64,000 bases of DNA, taken from IMG/VR virus record IMGVR_UViG_3300042887_001883, positions 1-64,000 of that record; one strand, 5' to 3'. The notes beneath the pieces are model-generated. The model worked only from the letters and a program-made list of their open reading frames with translations, was not told the origin of the DNA and did not search any database. Shown here piece by piece: positions 44,036-53,371 of the stretch; within the stretch, counting starts at the first letter, position 1, and each line of letters begins with the position of its first letter. A program made the position numbers and the translations under genes. The DNA comes from a virus.

Positions 44036-44043
44036 GATAAATA
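44036..44043 (+). promoter_or_regulatory. Late promoter box GATAAATA for the small terminase gene
   Basis: GATAAATA 34 bp before the ATG at 44070; the G variant also precedes the 54809 gene. Confidence 0.55.
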
Positions 44044-44069
44044 TTCATTTTACTTACTAATGTATTATT

Positions 44070-44480
44070 ATGTCTGAAAAATTTGTAAATCATTCATTTG
44101 AATCTCTATTTGATATTGAAGATGGTACTACCGTCATCGAACAAGAATCGTTACCCGTTGTACATAATTCAGAATGTGAATTATACGATAACAAAGATTC
44201 TGAAATAGAAGAACAATATCAAATCATCTTTAATGCTGCCTTACAGGCATACTCTAATCAAATTGTAGCTATTGAACGTGGCGGTGACCCGGCTACTAAT
44301 CATAAGGTATTAGATGTTGCTAATAACTTTTTAAAAACTGCACTAGAATCTACCAAAGCTAAAGCAGAATTGAAAAAATCTAAAGATAAAAATATTATTG
44401 CATCATCTACCAAAAATATTACCAATAATAATCTTATCATTGACCGTAACGAATTGTTAAAACAATTACTTAATAATTGA
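44070..44480 (+). CDS. 16: Small terminase subunit gp16-like
   Basis: A 136-residue protein: acidic N-terminal tail (FESLFDIEDG), a central helical pair (about 47-105, including NAALQAYSNQIVAIERGGDP and VANNFLKTALES), and a C-terminal Asn/Lys tail. The layout matches T4 gp16 (164 residues), whose central coiled coil forms the DNA-recognition ring stimulating gp17. The call rests on architecture and on its position directly before the large subunit gene, separated only by the inserted leftward HNH gene. Followed by a terminator. Confidence 0.75.
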   Translation: MSEKFVNHSFESLFDIEDGTTVIEQESLPVVHNSECELYDNKDSEIEEQYQIIFNAALQAYSNQIVAIERGGDPATNHKVLDVANNFLKTALESTKAKAELKKSKDKNIIASSTKNITNNNLIIDRNELLKQLLNN

Positions 44481-44496
44481 TAATGGTAGAAATATT

Positions 44497-44528
44497 GTTG
44501 AAAAGCCTCCCCGAAGGGAGGCTTTTCT
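44497..44528. terminator. Terminator after the small terminase gene
   Basis: GCCTCCC (44505-44511), loop CGAA, GGGAGGC (44516-44522), A run before and T-rich tract after. Confidence 0.85.
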
Positions 44529-44537
44529 TATAGTTGT

Positions 44538-44572
44538 TAGCCTTTAATAATAGTAAATCTTATTAAAGGCTA
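44538..44572. other. 13-bp perfect hairpin overlapping the HNH gene stop codon
   Basis: TAGCCTTTAATAA (44538-44550) pairs with its complement at 44560-44572, which contains the HNH gene stop (44570-44572). It is AU-rich with no flanking T run, so it may protect or regulate the endonuclease mRNA 3' end rather than terminate. Confidence 0.6.
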
Positions 44573-46060
44573 TCCATAATTTGCAAACTCACCATGATAT
44601 GCTGAAGCAGCCTCACAGTAGGCTTGGTGAGCATCTTCAGGAGTTGGGAAGAATCCTAGACTAACTGTTTTTCCATTATTATCTCTAATGACAGATTTCC
44701 AAGTATTATTATCAACTTTCTGGACACCTTTATATCCTGTGGTATTATGTGATTTCTTACCAATATTTTGCACATTTTGACGAGGGGTGGCTTCTCTCAA
44801 ATTATCCCAATTATTATTAAGTTTATCACCATCAATATGGTCAATAAATTTATCCGTGTCCTTACCTGTCATTAATTTCCAAATAACTCTATGTAAGAGA
44901 TATGTGCTATAATTAATAGTAAATCTATAATATCCATGCGAATTAATGGTATTAATTTCTTTACCAGCCGTTTGTGAATTGGTAGTAATCATATTACTAC
45001 TATTTTTAAAATGGTGTAATGGGCGTTCTTTCCATACTGCTATACCAGTTTCTGGATTGTAATCAATACATTCTTTTAAATATTCTAATGATAAATCAGC
45101 TAATTCTGTTTTTTTAGCATCATTTGTTCTACCTACTGATGCTTCACGCAAATTTTCGAATCTATTGTTTAGTTTATTACCATCAATATGTTCAATTGTA
45201 TTAGTAGGATATTCACCATTCATCAATTTCCAAATAACGCGATGTGCATAATTTTTTATACCATTAACTTTAAATGAAATATACCCATTACCAGAAATTC
45301 CAACAATAATGGTTCCGGGATACTTATTATTAAACTCATTACATTTACCAACAGTATTAAAATGGTGTACTGGTCTTGTTTTCCATATCAATTCACCAGT
45401 TTCTTTGTTATATTCCACACATTCATTTATATAATCTAATGATAATTCATTAGATGTTTTTTTCTTTTTATCGAAAATACTACCTGCATTTTCATTAAAT
45501 ATTGGCATATGATTTCCATAATTCGCAAATTTCCCATGCAATTCTCTTGCAGCAGTACAATATGCTGCATATGCTTCATCTTCTGTACGATATGTACCTA
45601 ATTCATAAGTAACACCGTTATTTTTAATTTGTGCTCGATAACGATTAGTGGATTTTTTATATGACACACCTTTCTTTTTATCACTATTCAATTGTGTATT
45701 TCTATTACTGTTGTTATTAGATGATGATGCTTCTCTCAAATTATCCCATTTATTATTTAATGGGTCATTATCAATATGGTCGATACTATCGGTAGGGTCA
45801 CTATGTGTCACATATTTCCAAATCAATCTATGTAATGAATACCGTTGACCGTTTAATACAATGTGTACATAACCATTGGCATGTGGTTGAACATCAATAA
45901 CAGTATTAGCACGTTTTTTATTTTCTCGTTCCATGACATGTTCATTCGCATAATGATGTAATGGACGCGATTTCCATGTGCAAAGACCTGTATTTTTATC
46001 ATAATCGAAACATTCGTGAATAAATTCTACTGATGGTATTTTTTTTACTATTGTTGCCAT
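44570..46060 (-). CDS. Homing endonuclease with three HNH units and two AP2 domains
   Basis: A 496-residue protein built from repeats. HNH units lie at about 10-120, 210-315 and 315-430, each with W(K)(S/T/E)RP(L/V)HH near the front and an HNH core: DHIDNDPLNNKWDNLREAS, EHIDGNKLNNRFENLREAS and DHIDGDKLNNNWDNLREAT. AP2 DNA-binding domains follow the first and third units (about 125-190 and 435-496). All three units keep the His, Asn and His-like positions. The ATG at 46060 has AAAGGAT upstream; the longer frame from 46099 begins before the probable transcript start. It sits between terminase genes 16 and 17, antisense to them, as a free-standing mobile gene, with its own sigma70 promoter. Confidence 0.9.
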   Translation of the reverse strand: MATIVKKIPSVEFIHECFDYDKNTGLCTWKSRPLHHYANEHVMERENKKRANTVIDVQPHANGYVHIVLNGQRYSLHRLIWKYVTHSDPTDSIDHIDNDPLNNKWDNLREASSSNNNSNRNTQLNSDKKKGVSYKKSTNRYRAQIKNNGVTYELGTYRTEDEAYAAYCTAARELHGKFANYGNHMPIFNENAGSIFDKKKKTSNELSLDYINECVEYNKETGELIWKTRPVHHFNTVGKCNEFNNKYPGTIIVGISGNGYISFKVNGIKNYAHRVIWKLMNGEYPTNTIEHIDGNKLNNRFENLREASVGRTNDAKKTELADLSLEYLKECIDYNPETGIAVWKERPLHHFKNSSNMITTNSQTAGKEINTINSHGYYRFTINYSTYLLHRVIWKLMTGKDTDKFIDHIDGDKLNNNWDNLREATPRQNVQNIGKKSHNTTGYKGVQKVDNNTWKSVIRDNNGKTVSLGFFPTPEDAHQAYCEAASAYHGEFANYG

Positions 46061-46097
46061 AATTTTAAATCCTTTGTATCTAGTTAAATGAGATTTC

Positions 46098-46125
46098 ATT
46101 ATACCATATTTATTTTGTTTGTCAA
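46098..46125 (-). promoter_or_regulatory. Consensus sigma70 promoter for the HNH endonuclease
   Basis: On the minus strand: TTGACA (46120-46125), 16-bp spacer, TATAAT (46098-46103). Both hexamers are perfect. Host RNA polymerase should use it from the start of infection. Confidence 0.85.
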
Positions 46126-46174
46126 TCGGGGAAGAGTACGGTTAATAAAAAATATTATGTTGGTAATTTATGAA

Positions 46175-46182
46175 AATAAATA
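46175..46182 (+). promoter_or_regulatory. Late promoter-like box AATAAATA for the large terminase
   Basis: AATAAATA 41 bp before the ATG at 46223, matching the variant ahead of the prohead protease. Confidence 0.5.
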
Positions 46183-46222
46183 TTGTTTTATAAATCAATA
46201 AATTACGAAAAGGAATTAATTT

Positions 46223-47869
46223 ATGTCATCCAATATTTTGTTAAAAAAATCAGGCATCGTTGACGAATATTCACGAGACCAAGTAAAAGAAATGCTGTTA
46301 TGTGCTACCGACCCTAAATATTTCATAGAAACATATTGCAAAATCGTACATCCAATTAAAGGTTTAGTACCATTTGCATTATATGATTACCAAAAAGAAA
46401 TGGTGGATATGTTTCATCACAATCGTTATTTCATTGGAGTCCTCAGCAGACAAATGGGGAAAAGTCAGCTCTCATGTGCATATATGTTGTGGTATGCTAT
46501 CTTCAGCCCACTCAAAACTATTTTAATCGTTTCTAATAAATCAGCAGGTAGTAAAGAAATGATTAATCGTATAATTTTCATGTATGAACATTTACCACAT
46601 TGGTTAAAACCCGGCATTAATGAAAATAATTGGAATAAAACATCGATAGCATTCGATAATGGTAGTAAAATTATCGCTGAAGCTACTACAGAAAACTCTG
46701 GTCGTGGTTTCGCTATTAGTATGGTATACATGGACGAATTTGCATTCGTTAATCCAAATATTGCAGAATTGTTCTGGACATCTATTTCCCCAGTAATTAA
46801 TTCTGGTGGTAAATGTATTATCACATCTACTCCTAATGGTTCAGATAATTTATTTGCGGAATTGTATAGAGGGTCAGAAAACGGTTCTAATGGATTCGTG
46901 AATCTATTTGTCACTTGGGATAAAATGCCTGGAAGGGATGCTAAATTTAGAGAAGATGAGATTGCCAAAATCGGTGATTTAAAATTCCGCCAAGAATATG
47001 AATGTGAATTCATCTCCTCAGACCCTCTCTTATTCTCCTCTATATTTGTAGCATCTTATAAGGTACCACAGCAACCTTCTCCTGATGCTAGAGGAATATT
47101 GTGGTACGAAGAATTAGAAAGGAATAATACCTATTTGATAGCTATGGACCCGGCTACCGGGTCAGGGTCAGATTTTACAGTAATGGTCATGTATAGTTTT
47201 CCAGAATTGAAACAGGTTGCAGAATTTCGTTCTAATACAACATCAACCTCTGCAGTATATAACATATTGAAATATATGTTAAAATGTTTAATGGCTAAGA
47301 GGGTCGAGAATGTTTATTGGAGTTTTGAAAATAATGGATTGGGTGAATCTATTATTGCATTATATGAGGCTGATGAAAATCCAGTAGACTGTGGTGAATT
47401 ATTGTCCGAATCTGGTAAGAAACGGATAGGGTTTGCTACTACTGGAAAATCTAAACCTAAACACTGTATGAACTTGAAAAATCTTTTTGAAGGTGGTAAA
47501 CTTAAAGTACGGTCTGCACAGACTGTTACAGAGATGAAACATTTCATACGTCGAAATGGTTCTTATGCTGCCAGAAATGGTAGTACTGATGATACTATTT
47601 CAGCACATATCATATTATTGAGAATTTTAGAAGAATTGGTACAATATGAAGATAAGGCATATGCTTTAATGTATGAAGATGATTTTATAAATGAATTTGA
47701 AAATGAAGACTCTTATGATGCTCCCCCAGCTATTGTAGGTAGTGGTGATGGTGAAGATTTTATGGATTATAGAAATCCTTGGGGGAATATGGAAGATAAA
47801 TGGAAAGATGACGCATCCGAGTATCATGAAAATTATAATAATGCTTTGGTTAATAATCCTTACCTGTAA
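46223..47869 (+). CDS. 17: Large terminase subunit gp17-like (packaging ATPase/nuclease)
   Basis: A 548-residue protein; T4 gp17 has 610. ATPase motifs: Walker A SRQMGKSQ (about 75-82), Walker B MVYMDEF with D170/E171, and coupling motif ITSTPNG (about 199-205). Nuclease domain: AMDPATGSGSDFTVMV (about 307-322), a second acidic motif ENNGLGES (about 365-372) and STDD (about 453-456), the RuvC/RNase H-like set. It pumps DNA into the prohead at the portal and cuts the concatemer. An acidic, Asn/Tyr-rich tail follows. AAAGGAATT precedes the ATG. It is split from gp16 by the leftward HNH gene. Confidence 0.96.
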   Translation: MSSNILLKKSGIVDEYSRDQVKEMLLCATDPKYFIETYCKIVHPIKGLVPFALYDYQKEMVDMFHHNRYFIGVLSRQMGKSQLSCAYMLWYAIFSPLKTILIVSNKSAGSKEMINRIIFMYEHLPHWLKPGINENNWNKTSIAFDNGSKIIAEATTENSGRGFAISMVYMDEFAFVNPNIAELFWTSISPVINSGGKCIITSTPNGSDNLFAELYRGSENGSNGFVNLFVTWDKMPGRDAKFREDEIAKIGDLKFRQEYECEFISSDPLLFSSIFVASYKVPQQPSPDARGILWYEELERNNTYLIAMDPATGSGSDFTVMVMYSFPELKQVAEFRSNTTSTSAVYNILKYMLKCLMAKRVENVYWSFENNGLGESIIALYEADENPVDCGELLSESGKKRIGFATTGKSKPKHCMNLKNLFEGGKLKVRSAQTVTEMKHFIRRNGSYAARNGSTDDTISAHIILLRILEELVQYEDKAYALMYEDDFINEFENEDSYDAPPAIVGSGDGEDFMDYRNPWGNMEDKWKDDASEYHENYNNALVNNPYL

Positions 47870-47880
47870 ATAGGATAATA

Positions 47881-47905
47881 GCAATCCTCCCGAAGGGAGG
47901 ATTGC
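47881..47905. terminator. Terminator-like hairpin after the large terminase
   Basis: GCAATCCTCCC (47881-47891), loop GAA, GGGAGGATTGC (47895-47905). A strong 11-bp stem but no T tract after it, so termination may be inefficient or the hairpin may mark the mRNA end. Confidence 0.6.
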
Positions 47906-47930
47906 TAAATGGTAGTAATAGTTTTATAAT
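47902..47930 (+). promoter_or_regulatory. Possible sigma70-like promoter for the 47976 gene
   Basis: TTGCTA (47902-47907), 17-bp spacer, TATAAT (47925-47930). The -35 overlaps the end of the preceding hairpin. No late box is visible before this gene. Chance match possible in AT-rich DNA. Confidence 0.35.
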
Positions 47931-47975
47931 GTAACAGATTTTAATAATTTATGAATTTAATAATGGTAATTAATT

Positions 47976-49484
47976 ATGATAACAACCAAGAATTATGGGA
48001 TGGTAGTTAATACATCCAAAGAAATTAAAATAACTGATATTTTTGATTTTAGTAAGAGTACGGAAAAATATTTAATAATCAATGCATGTAATCAAGAAAG
48101 TCCATCATATGGTTATTTTACTTATGGTGGGAATAAGGTCACACCTACTAATTTTCCTAATACCATTACCGGTAGCAGTATCATGTATACCTATAATAAT
48201 GGTACTTATTATAATGCAAAATATGGATATTTGAACAATTTAAAATTTCAAACTAGCAGTATGAAAAATAATTTAAGTGTATTAACTGTTGGTGTATCCA
48301 ATACATTTAATGTTTCATATGCTAACTCATTAGATTGGATGAATGTATATTTACATAGTTTAGATTTGACTGAATATAGTGCTTCTATAGCTACACAACC
48401 AGATTATATCAACAATACTAAAAATATTGTGGATATTGCCAAATCATTTGTTGGTAAGACATGGAGTATGGATAATTATTGGTCATTGATGGATACGATT
48501 GCTACCATTAATAAAACATCATTACCATTATGTAGCATAAATCCTAATGCTAATATGGTAGGGAATGGTGATTGGATGTTAAAATATAATGGAAATAAAC
48601 CTGTAGGGGATTGGCATAATTTAATAAATGTTGGAGATATTGTATTTTTGAATAGTTCTAATTATTCTAGTGGTGCGGCGATATGTGTATCGGGTTCTGG
48701 TAAGAATGCAATGGTTATTAGTAATGTAGTAGGTAAGTATAATGTTATTGATAATAATACCATAACCATTATGGATTCTCATTTATTATCTACTGAAGAT
48801 GTTTATAAGTATGCATCATCTGATATGGTTTATATATTTTCTTTAAAGACATATAAGTCTAACGTGAATACTGTTACTCCACCAGTTACTACGGTTTCAT
48901 CATATCCTACGGATACTGTCAATACTGTTTATAAAGTTAATGGTGTTACTGTTAATCCACCAGAAGATTTAAAATTTGGTATTAATCAATTAGTATCGTA
49001 TAAACTAACCAATATTTTTAGTCTTCCTAATACTGCTATTAAAATGACTATGGTTAATTTACCATCATGGTTGAAATATGATGGGTATTCATTAACTGGA
49101 AAATCACCATTAGTACCATCAGATAATAAAGTAACTATAAAAGGTGAATATAATGGGAACATTGTTTACGATTATATGAATATTGTCGTGGATAAATCGG
49201 TATCATTAGATATTGTGGAAGTTCCCTGGGTAGCTGGCAAGAATAATACATTATCATTATTGAAGTATAATTATGATAAATTTTATATTACGGATAATGA
49301 TAAATTAGGATTGGTATGGTTAAGAATTGACCAGAATACCGGAACATTATCGGGTATCCCACCAGTTAAATTATTGGGTCAATCCATTAATGTTACTGCA
49401 TATCAACAAAAGGTATCTTATGAACCAAAACATGATATTGATTCATTTATTATAGATATTGTGGGGGTTAATAATTTTTCATAA
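47976..49484 (+). CDS. Virion or adhesin protein with an NlpC/P60-like domain and Ig-like repeats
   Basis: A 502-residue protein. Residues about 150-290 resemble the NlpC/P60-like domain found in some large RTX-type adhesins: AKSFVGKTW..DNYW.L, then LINVGDIVFLNSS, ICVSGSGKNAMVISNVVG. Where a catalytic Cys would be expected the sequence has Tyr (DNYWSLM), so it is probably inactive as a peptidase. Residues about 310-500 are two Ig-like domains of putative-Ig type (LPSWLKYDGYSLTGK; RIDQNTGTLSGIPP). It lacks the attachment module of its downstream neighbours. Role in attachment is inferred from position. Confidence 0.65.
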   Translation: MITTKNYGMVVNTSKEIKITDIFDFSKSTEKYLIINACNQESPSYGYFTYGGNKVTPTNFPNTITGSSIMYTYNNGTYYNAKYGYLNNLKFQTSSMKNNLSVLTVGVSNTFNVSYANSLDWMNVYLHSLDLTEYSASIATQPDYINNTKNIVDIAKSFVGKTWSMDNYWSLMDTIATINKTSLPLCSINPNANMVGNGDWMLKYNGNKPVGDWHNLINVGDIVFLNSSNYSSGAAICVSGSGKNAMVISNVVGKYNVIDNNTITIMDSHLLSTEDVYKYASSDMVYIFSLKTYKSNVNTVTPPVTTVSSYPTDTVNTVYKVNGVTVNPPEDLKFGINQLVSYKLTNIFSLPNTAIKMTMVNLPSWLKYDGYSLTGKSPLVPSDNKVTIKGEYNGNIVYDYMNIVVDKSVSLDIVEVPWVAGKNNTLSLLKYNYDKFYITDNDKLGLVWLRIDQNTGTLSGIPPVKLLGQSINVTAYQQKVSYEPKHDIDSFIIDIVGVNNFS

Positions 49485-49487
49485 ATA
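49480..49487 (+). promoter_or_regulatory. Late promoter box CATAAATA for the second adhesin cluster
   Basis: CATAAATA 34 bp before the ATG at 49521, overlapping the stop codon of the preceding gene. Genes 49521-54773 follow without gaps and likely share this start. Confidence 0.65.
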
Positions 49488-49520
49488 TACAAAGTTAACT
49501 AACCTATACTTTGTAGAAAT

Positions 49521-50867
49521 ATGACAGACCCTATACTTAATATTCAATTTACTGATAGTTCAGTAGCCAATAAGAATCCTATTGTAATATCGGCTACTGA
49601 AACTAATACTTCAACATCATTAAGATTGCACGGAATTGGCTCATTAACATATGGAACCGATTTATGGGGCAATATGGTAAAACTATTAGAGAATTTTTGT
49701 TCTGATACAAGACCTAATAATGCCACAGAAGGGCAATTATGGTATAAACCATCAACTAAATCATTACAATTATATATTAGAGATAATAATTCTTATTTTT
49801 GGAAAAGTGTTCTTACCGAAGGTTCATCAGTTGGCTTAGTATCACAATCTGATTTAGATACTGAATTAACAAATTATCTCAATAAGACTTCGCCATCATT
49901 GACACAGCCATTAACAATACCATCTGAATTTACTAACAATACATTAAATAGTCCTACCAGTAGTACTAATTCTAACTATGCTGTTACACGTAAATATGTA
50001 GATGCTGCAGTTGCCAATAATACAGCCACCAGTTTACCATATATTGACAGAAGTTCAGATGCAAATGCTACTAATAGAACTATGTTGAAAGATTTAATAA
50101 TCCCATCAGAATTCAAAAACACATCATCGACAGAACTGGTTGCTGCTGACGCAGTAGGCAATTTTAATAATGCGGCAACACGTAGATATGTTATTGAAAA
50201 ATCATCTGCTGCATTATCAGATGCTAAAAGTTATGTAGATGGTAAATTACCTACTGGTGATAACGTATATGATAAAACCAAAGTAGTAAAGGTAGATGGT
50301 TCTAATGCTATGACCAGTCAATTGGTATTGCCTAGATACAATGGTTATACTACTGCTACAGTTATTAATGCAGGTGATGCTAGATTACATGCAGCATCTC
50401 GTGAGTATGTTGAAGATAAAATTGCAAATAATAATTCAAATTTATCAACGGTTTTTACTAATAAAGGACAAGTATTTAATAATACCTATAGAATAGGATA
50501 TTTTAAAAATCCTACCTTTATGAATTCATTATTAACTCAATGGTTGACTTTGTACACTTCTACTGATAGTGGCATATTACAAAATTATGTTGCAAATGCT
50601 GGTTGGGCAGTAGGGAAGCAATGGATGGTTAGTAATGATAACAATAATAAAATAATTAGAATAAAATTACCACAACCATATACTTCACTATTGCATTGTT
50701 CACTAACACTAGTTAATCCAACTGGTATTATTTTTGAATATTCTTTACAGTTTGTAGAATTAGAGATTGATATGCAAACCATAAAATGTGTAGTAAATCA
50801 TATTACTGGTGGTTCTACATCATTCCCAACAGATTGGGGTATTATGGTTTATACGGTAGGAGTTTAA
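49521..50867 (+). CDS. Tail adhesin: module and KYVD-type fibre repeats
   Basis: A 448-residue protein. Module at about 32-95 (LHGIGSLTYGTDLWGN, LLENFC, GQLWYKP, FWKSV). Residues about 110-310 hold at least three repeats ending A(V/A)TR.YV.. (YAVTRKYVDAAV, AATRRYVIEK, AASREYVEDK), a pattern of trimeric fibre shafts. The C-terminal about 130 residues form a beta-sandwich-like tip (GWAVGKQW.., SLLHCSLTLVNPTG, FPTDWGIMVYTVG). First of the rightward adhesin series. The next gene begins 3 bp downstream. Confidence 0.72.
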   Translation: MTDPILNIQFTDSSVANKNPIVISATETNTSTSLRLHGIGSLTYGTDLWGNMVKLLENFCSDTRPNNATEGQLWYKPSTKSLQLYIRDNNSYFWKSVLTEGSSVGLVSQSDLDTELTNYLNKTSPSLTQPLTIPSEFTNNTLNSPTSSTNSNYAVTRKYVDAAVANNTATSLPYIDRSSDANATNRTMLKDLIIPSEFKNTSSTELVAADAVGNFNNAATRRYVIEKSSAALSDAKSYVDGKLPTGDNVYDKTKVVKVDGSNAMTSQLVLPRYNGYTTATVINAGDARLHAASREYVEDKIANNNSNLSTVFTNKGQVFNNTYRIGYFKNPTFMNSLLTQWLTLYTSTDSGILQNYVANAGWAVGKQWMVSNDNNNKIIRIKLPQPYTSLLHCSLTLVNPTGIIFEYSLQFVELEIDMQTIKCVVNHITGGSTSFPTDWGIMVYTVGV

Positions 50868-50870
50868 TAA

Positions 50871-52715
50871 ATGGCTTTAAGAGATTATACGATAAAATTT
50901 ACAGATAGTGCAATATCTGGAAAAAATGATATATTAGTTGGTGAAAATACTGTTAATAATAGTAATACCTCATTAACATTATATGGATATGGTCACAAAA
51001 ATTATGGTACTGGGTTATGGGAAAATATGCTCCATATTATGGAGAATTTTGCATCATCAACTGAGGCTCCAGCTCATCCTACTATTGGTCAATTATGGTA
51101 CCATTCTGGTAAAAAATCATTATTAATATTTGTTGGTACTGATGATACGGCGGCCAGTAATGGTTGGAAGAATATTGTTTCCAATTATGATTTTAGTAAT
51201 AATATTGGTGGTGAGGTTGTACAATATTTGACTAAAAGTGATTTGGTAGGATATTTAACATCAGATGTAACGCCTCAATTAACTGGTGATTTAGTATTAA
51301 AGAATAATGATTCATGGTACACCACCGTTGCTGGGGTAGTAAGATTAAGCACTAGTGTTACTATTCCTGGTAATTATGCGGCATCAGTAAGATATGTAAA
51401 TACTAAAGTAGATACTGTCGTTACTGATAAAATTACTACAGCTTTAGCAGCTAATCCGGCAACTACTGGTACTAATACCGTCACTGGTGCGGTGTCTGCT
51501 GATTCAATTTCTGTAGCATTAGCTAATTATGATACTACTGGTTCTCCAGTAGGTGCAAATCACCCATATATTAGAAGAGCTTCCACTAGTCCAGAAGAAT
51601 CTCGGACAATGTACAATAGTTTAATATTGCCTGCTCAAACTACTGCGGTAGTAGCTGGTGATGATAATTTTGCGGCTACCAAAGGATATGTTCGTGCAGT
51701 TTTGACGGCTGGTTTAATTACTAATACTGCTACGTCTACTATTACTGGGAGTTCCGGTACTGACACTATAACCGGCGCATCAACTAAAGATGTAATAGGT
51801 ACACCAAGTTATTTACCATTAGCTGGTGGGACATTAAATGGTAAACTATATTTGGCATCTGATGAAACTGGATATTCTGATACTAATAAAAACAGAGCCG
51901 CAACCAGGGCATATGTAGATTATAAATTTGGTTTAGTTGAAACTACTACTGCTAGTGACACCATAACATCTGTTACCTCTAGTGACACCATAACATCTGT
52001 TACCGCTACCGATATTATTTCATCACCTGATAAAACGTTCACCGATGGTGAAAAATTAAATAATAAAGATAGAGAATTGATATCATATACTAAATTCCCA
52101 GATGGTACATTAATGGTATACGGATTTTATAGAAATTTTGGTGTTTCATATAAAGACGATGGACGATGGGCATCATCATTATCAAAAATAACATTTCCAG
52201 ATGGTATTAAATTTACAAATAATTATTATTCTGTTTCTATTACTGAAGAAGTACCCACCGTTACATTGAGTCCAACTGTTCCTAGTGGTAAACCTGCAGT
52301 AGCACCATTCACATATAAATCATGTGATAATGTACGTAGAAGTGGGTTATGGAAAGATTTTAGTATAAAGTATCCAGGATTCTATAAATTTAGAGGTAGT
52401 GAGATTTTAAATAAAGAATCAGATTTAAAACTTACATATATTCCGTCAAAATATAACCAACCAGTATCTGAAAATTATAATGTTGCGAATACCTCTTTAT
52501 GGAATGCGCATTGGACTGAAATGAGCAAAGTAACAACTGGTAATGATTTTACTGGTATAGCACCAACGACATTTAGTGTATTCGAAAAAGAAACTGATGG
52601 TTTTAGATTATCTGCATATAATGATAATGGTGGTGGCTCTGGTGCCGGTTTGACATATCTATTTTGGCGTAATTTTATTGCCTGTAACTTCACAGCTATT
52701 GGACGGTGGAAATAA
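50871..52715 (+). CDS. Tail adhesin: module, fibre repeats, large tip
   Basis: A 614-residue protein. Module at about 35-105 (LYGYGHKNYGTGLWEN, IMENFA, GQLWYHS, GWKNIV). Residues about 115-370 are fibre-shaft repeats (AASVRYVNTKV, AATKGYVRAVL, AATRAYVDYKF) mixed with Thr/Ser/Asp-rich stretches, including a duplicated SDTITSVT. The tip (about 390-614) opens LISYTKFPDGTLMVYGFYRN, an element seen in phage tail-fibre tips, and ends FIACNFTAIGRWK. It overlaps the next gene by one base (TAATG). Confidence 0.72.
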   Translation: MALRDYTIKFTDSAISGKNDILVGENTVNNSNTSLTLYGYGHKNYGTGLWENMLHIMENFASSTEAPAHPTIGQLWYHSGKKSLLIFVGTDDTAASNGWKNIVSNYDFSNNIGGEVVQYLTKSDLVGYLTSDVTPQLTGDLVLKNNDSWYTTVAGVVRLSTSVTIPGNYAASVRYVNTKVDTVVTDKITTALAANPATTGTNTVTGAVSADSISVALANYDTTGSPVGANHPYIRRASTSPEESRTMYNSLILPAQTTAVVAGDDNFAATKGYVRAVLTAGLITNTATSTITGSSGTDTITGASTKDVIGTPSYLPLAGGTLNGKLYLASDETGYSDTNKNRAATRAYVDYKFGLVETTTASDTITSVTSSDTITSVTATDIISSPDKTFTDGEKLNNKDRELISYTKFPDGTLMVYGFYRNFGVSYKDDGRWASSLSKITFPDGIKFTNNYYSVSITEEVPTVTLSPTVPSGKPAVAPFTYKSCDNVRRSGLWKDFSIKYPGFYKFRGSEILNKESDLKLTYIPSKYNQPVSENYNVANTSLWNAHWTEMSKVTTGNDFTGIAPTTFSVFEKETDGFRLSAYNDNGGGSGAGLTYLFWRNFIACNFTAIGRWK

Positions 52716-53371
52716 TGGAAATTACACTGTCGGATACATCAAAAAGTACATATGATATTACTTCATTATTTGATATGAATAATATCTACCAAGATGATTA
52801 TAGTTTCAATTATCCATTTTGGCAAAACATTGTACAGTTAACAGAAAATTATTGTAATTATAATTTCCCATATCCCTCATTAGAAGGACAATTATGGTAT
52901 AATTCCGATAATAAAACCTTAAATATTGCACCAGAAAATAATGCATCATCATGGAATCAAGTTGTTGCGGCTGATGGTACGTCTACTAAAAATTATTTAA
53001 ATGTATATAGTTCAAATGTAATAGGCTCATTAACATTAGTTGATGATATTCCAGGAACTACCATTTATGATGGTTTTAGTAAGAATAGTGACCATGCGGT
53101 TACTAAAAAATATGTTGATAATTTCCATGGTGGAATTATTTCTGGAAGTAATGATTATTGCAACTGGCAAATATATCCTAACAATTATGTCATAATTCAA
53201 GGATTGAATAGTGGAAATATTAGTATACCTGTTGTTATGAAAGATACTAATTATGTCGTAGTTACTACCAACAATACAAATTCTAATAAACTCTATTCTA
53301 TCACGAATAAAACAACATCATCATTTACTGTTGATGGTAATGCTTGGATATTGTTAGGGTGGACAAAATGA
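52715..53371 (+). CDS. Short tail adhesin: module and small tip
   Basis: A 218-residue protein. The module is compact and lacks the LYG strand but keeps YPFWQNIVQLTENYCNY and LEGQLWYNS (about 30-70). One shaft repeat (HAVTKKYVDNF) leads to an about 80-residue beta tip ending SFTVDGNAWILLGWTK. The ATG at 52715 overlapping the previous stop is preferred over an in-frame GTG at 52706. Its tip resembles those of the next two genes, giving a run of three short paralogues. Confidence 0.7.
   Translation: MEITLSDTSKSTYDITSLFDMNNIYQDDYSFNYPFWQNIVQLTENYCNYNFPYPSLEGQLWYNSDNKTLNIAPENNASSWNQVVAADGTSTKNYLNVYSSNVIGSLTLVDDIPGTTIYDGFSKNSDHAVTKKYVDNFHGGIISGSNDYCNWQIYPNNYVIIQGLNSGNISIPVVMKDTNYVVVTTNNTNSNKLYSITNKTTSSFTVDGNAWILLGWTK

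Noticed and set aside
46061-46099. N-terminal extension of the HNH gene
   Set aside because: It starts at or before the expected transcription start of the sigma70 promoter and has no ribosome site, whereas 46060 has AAAGGAT.
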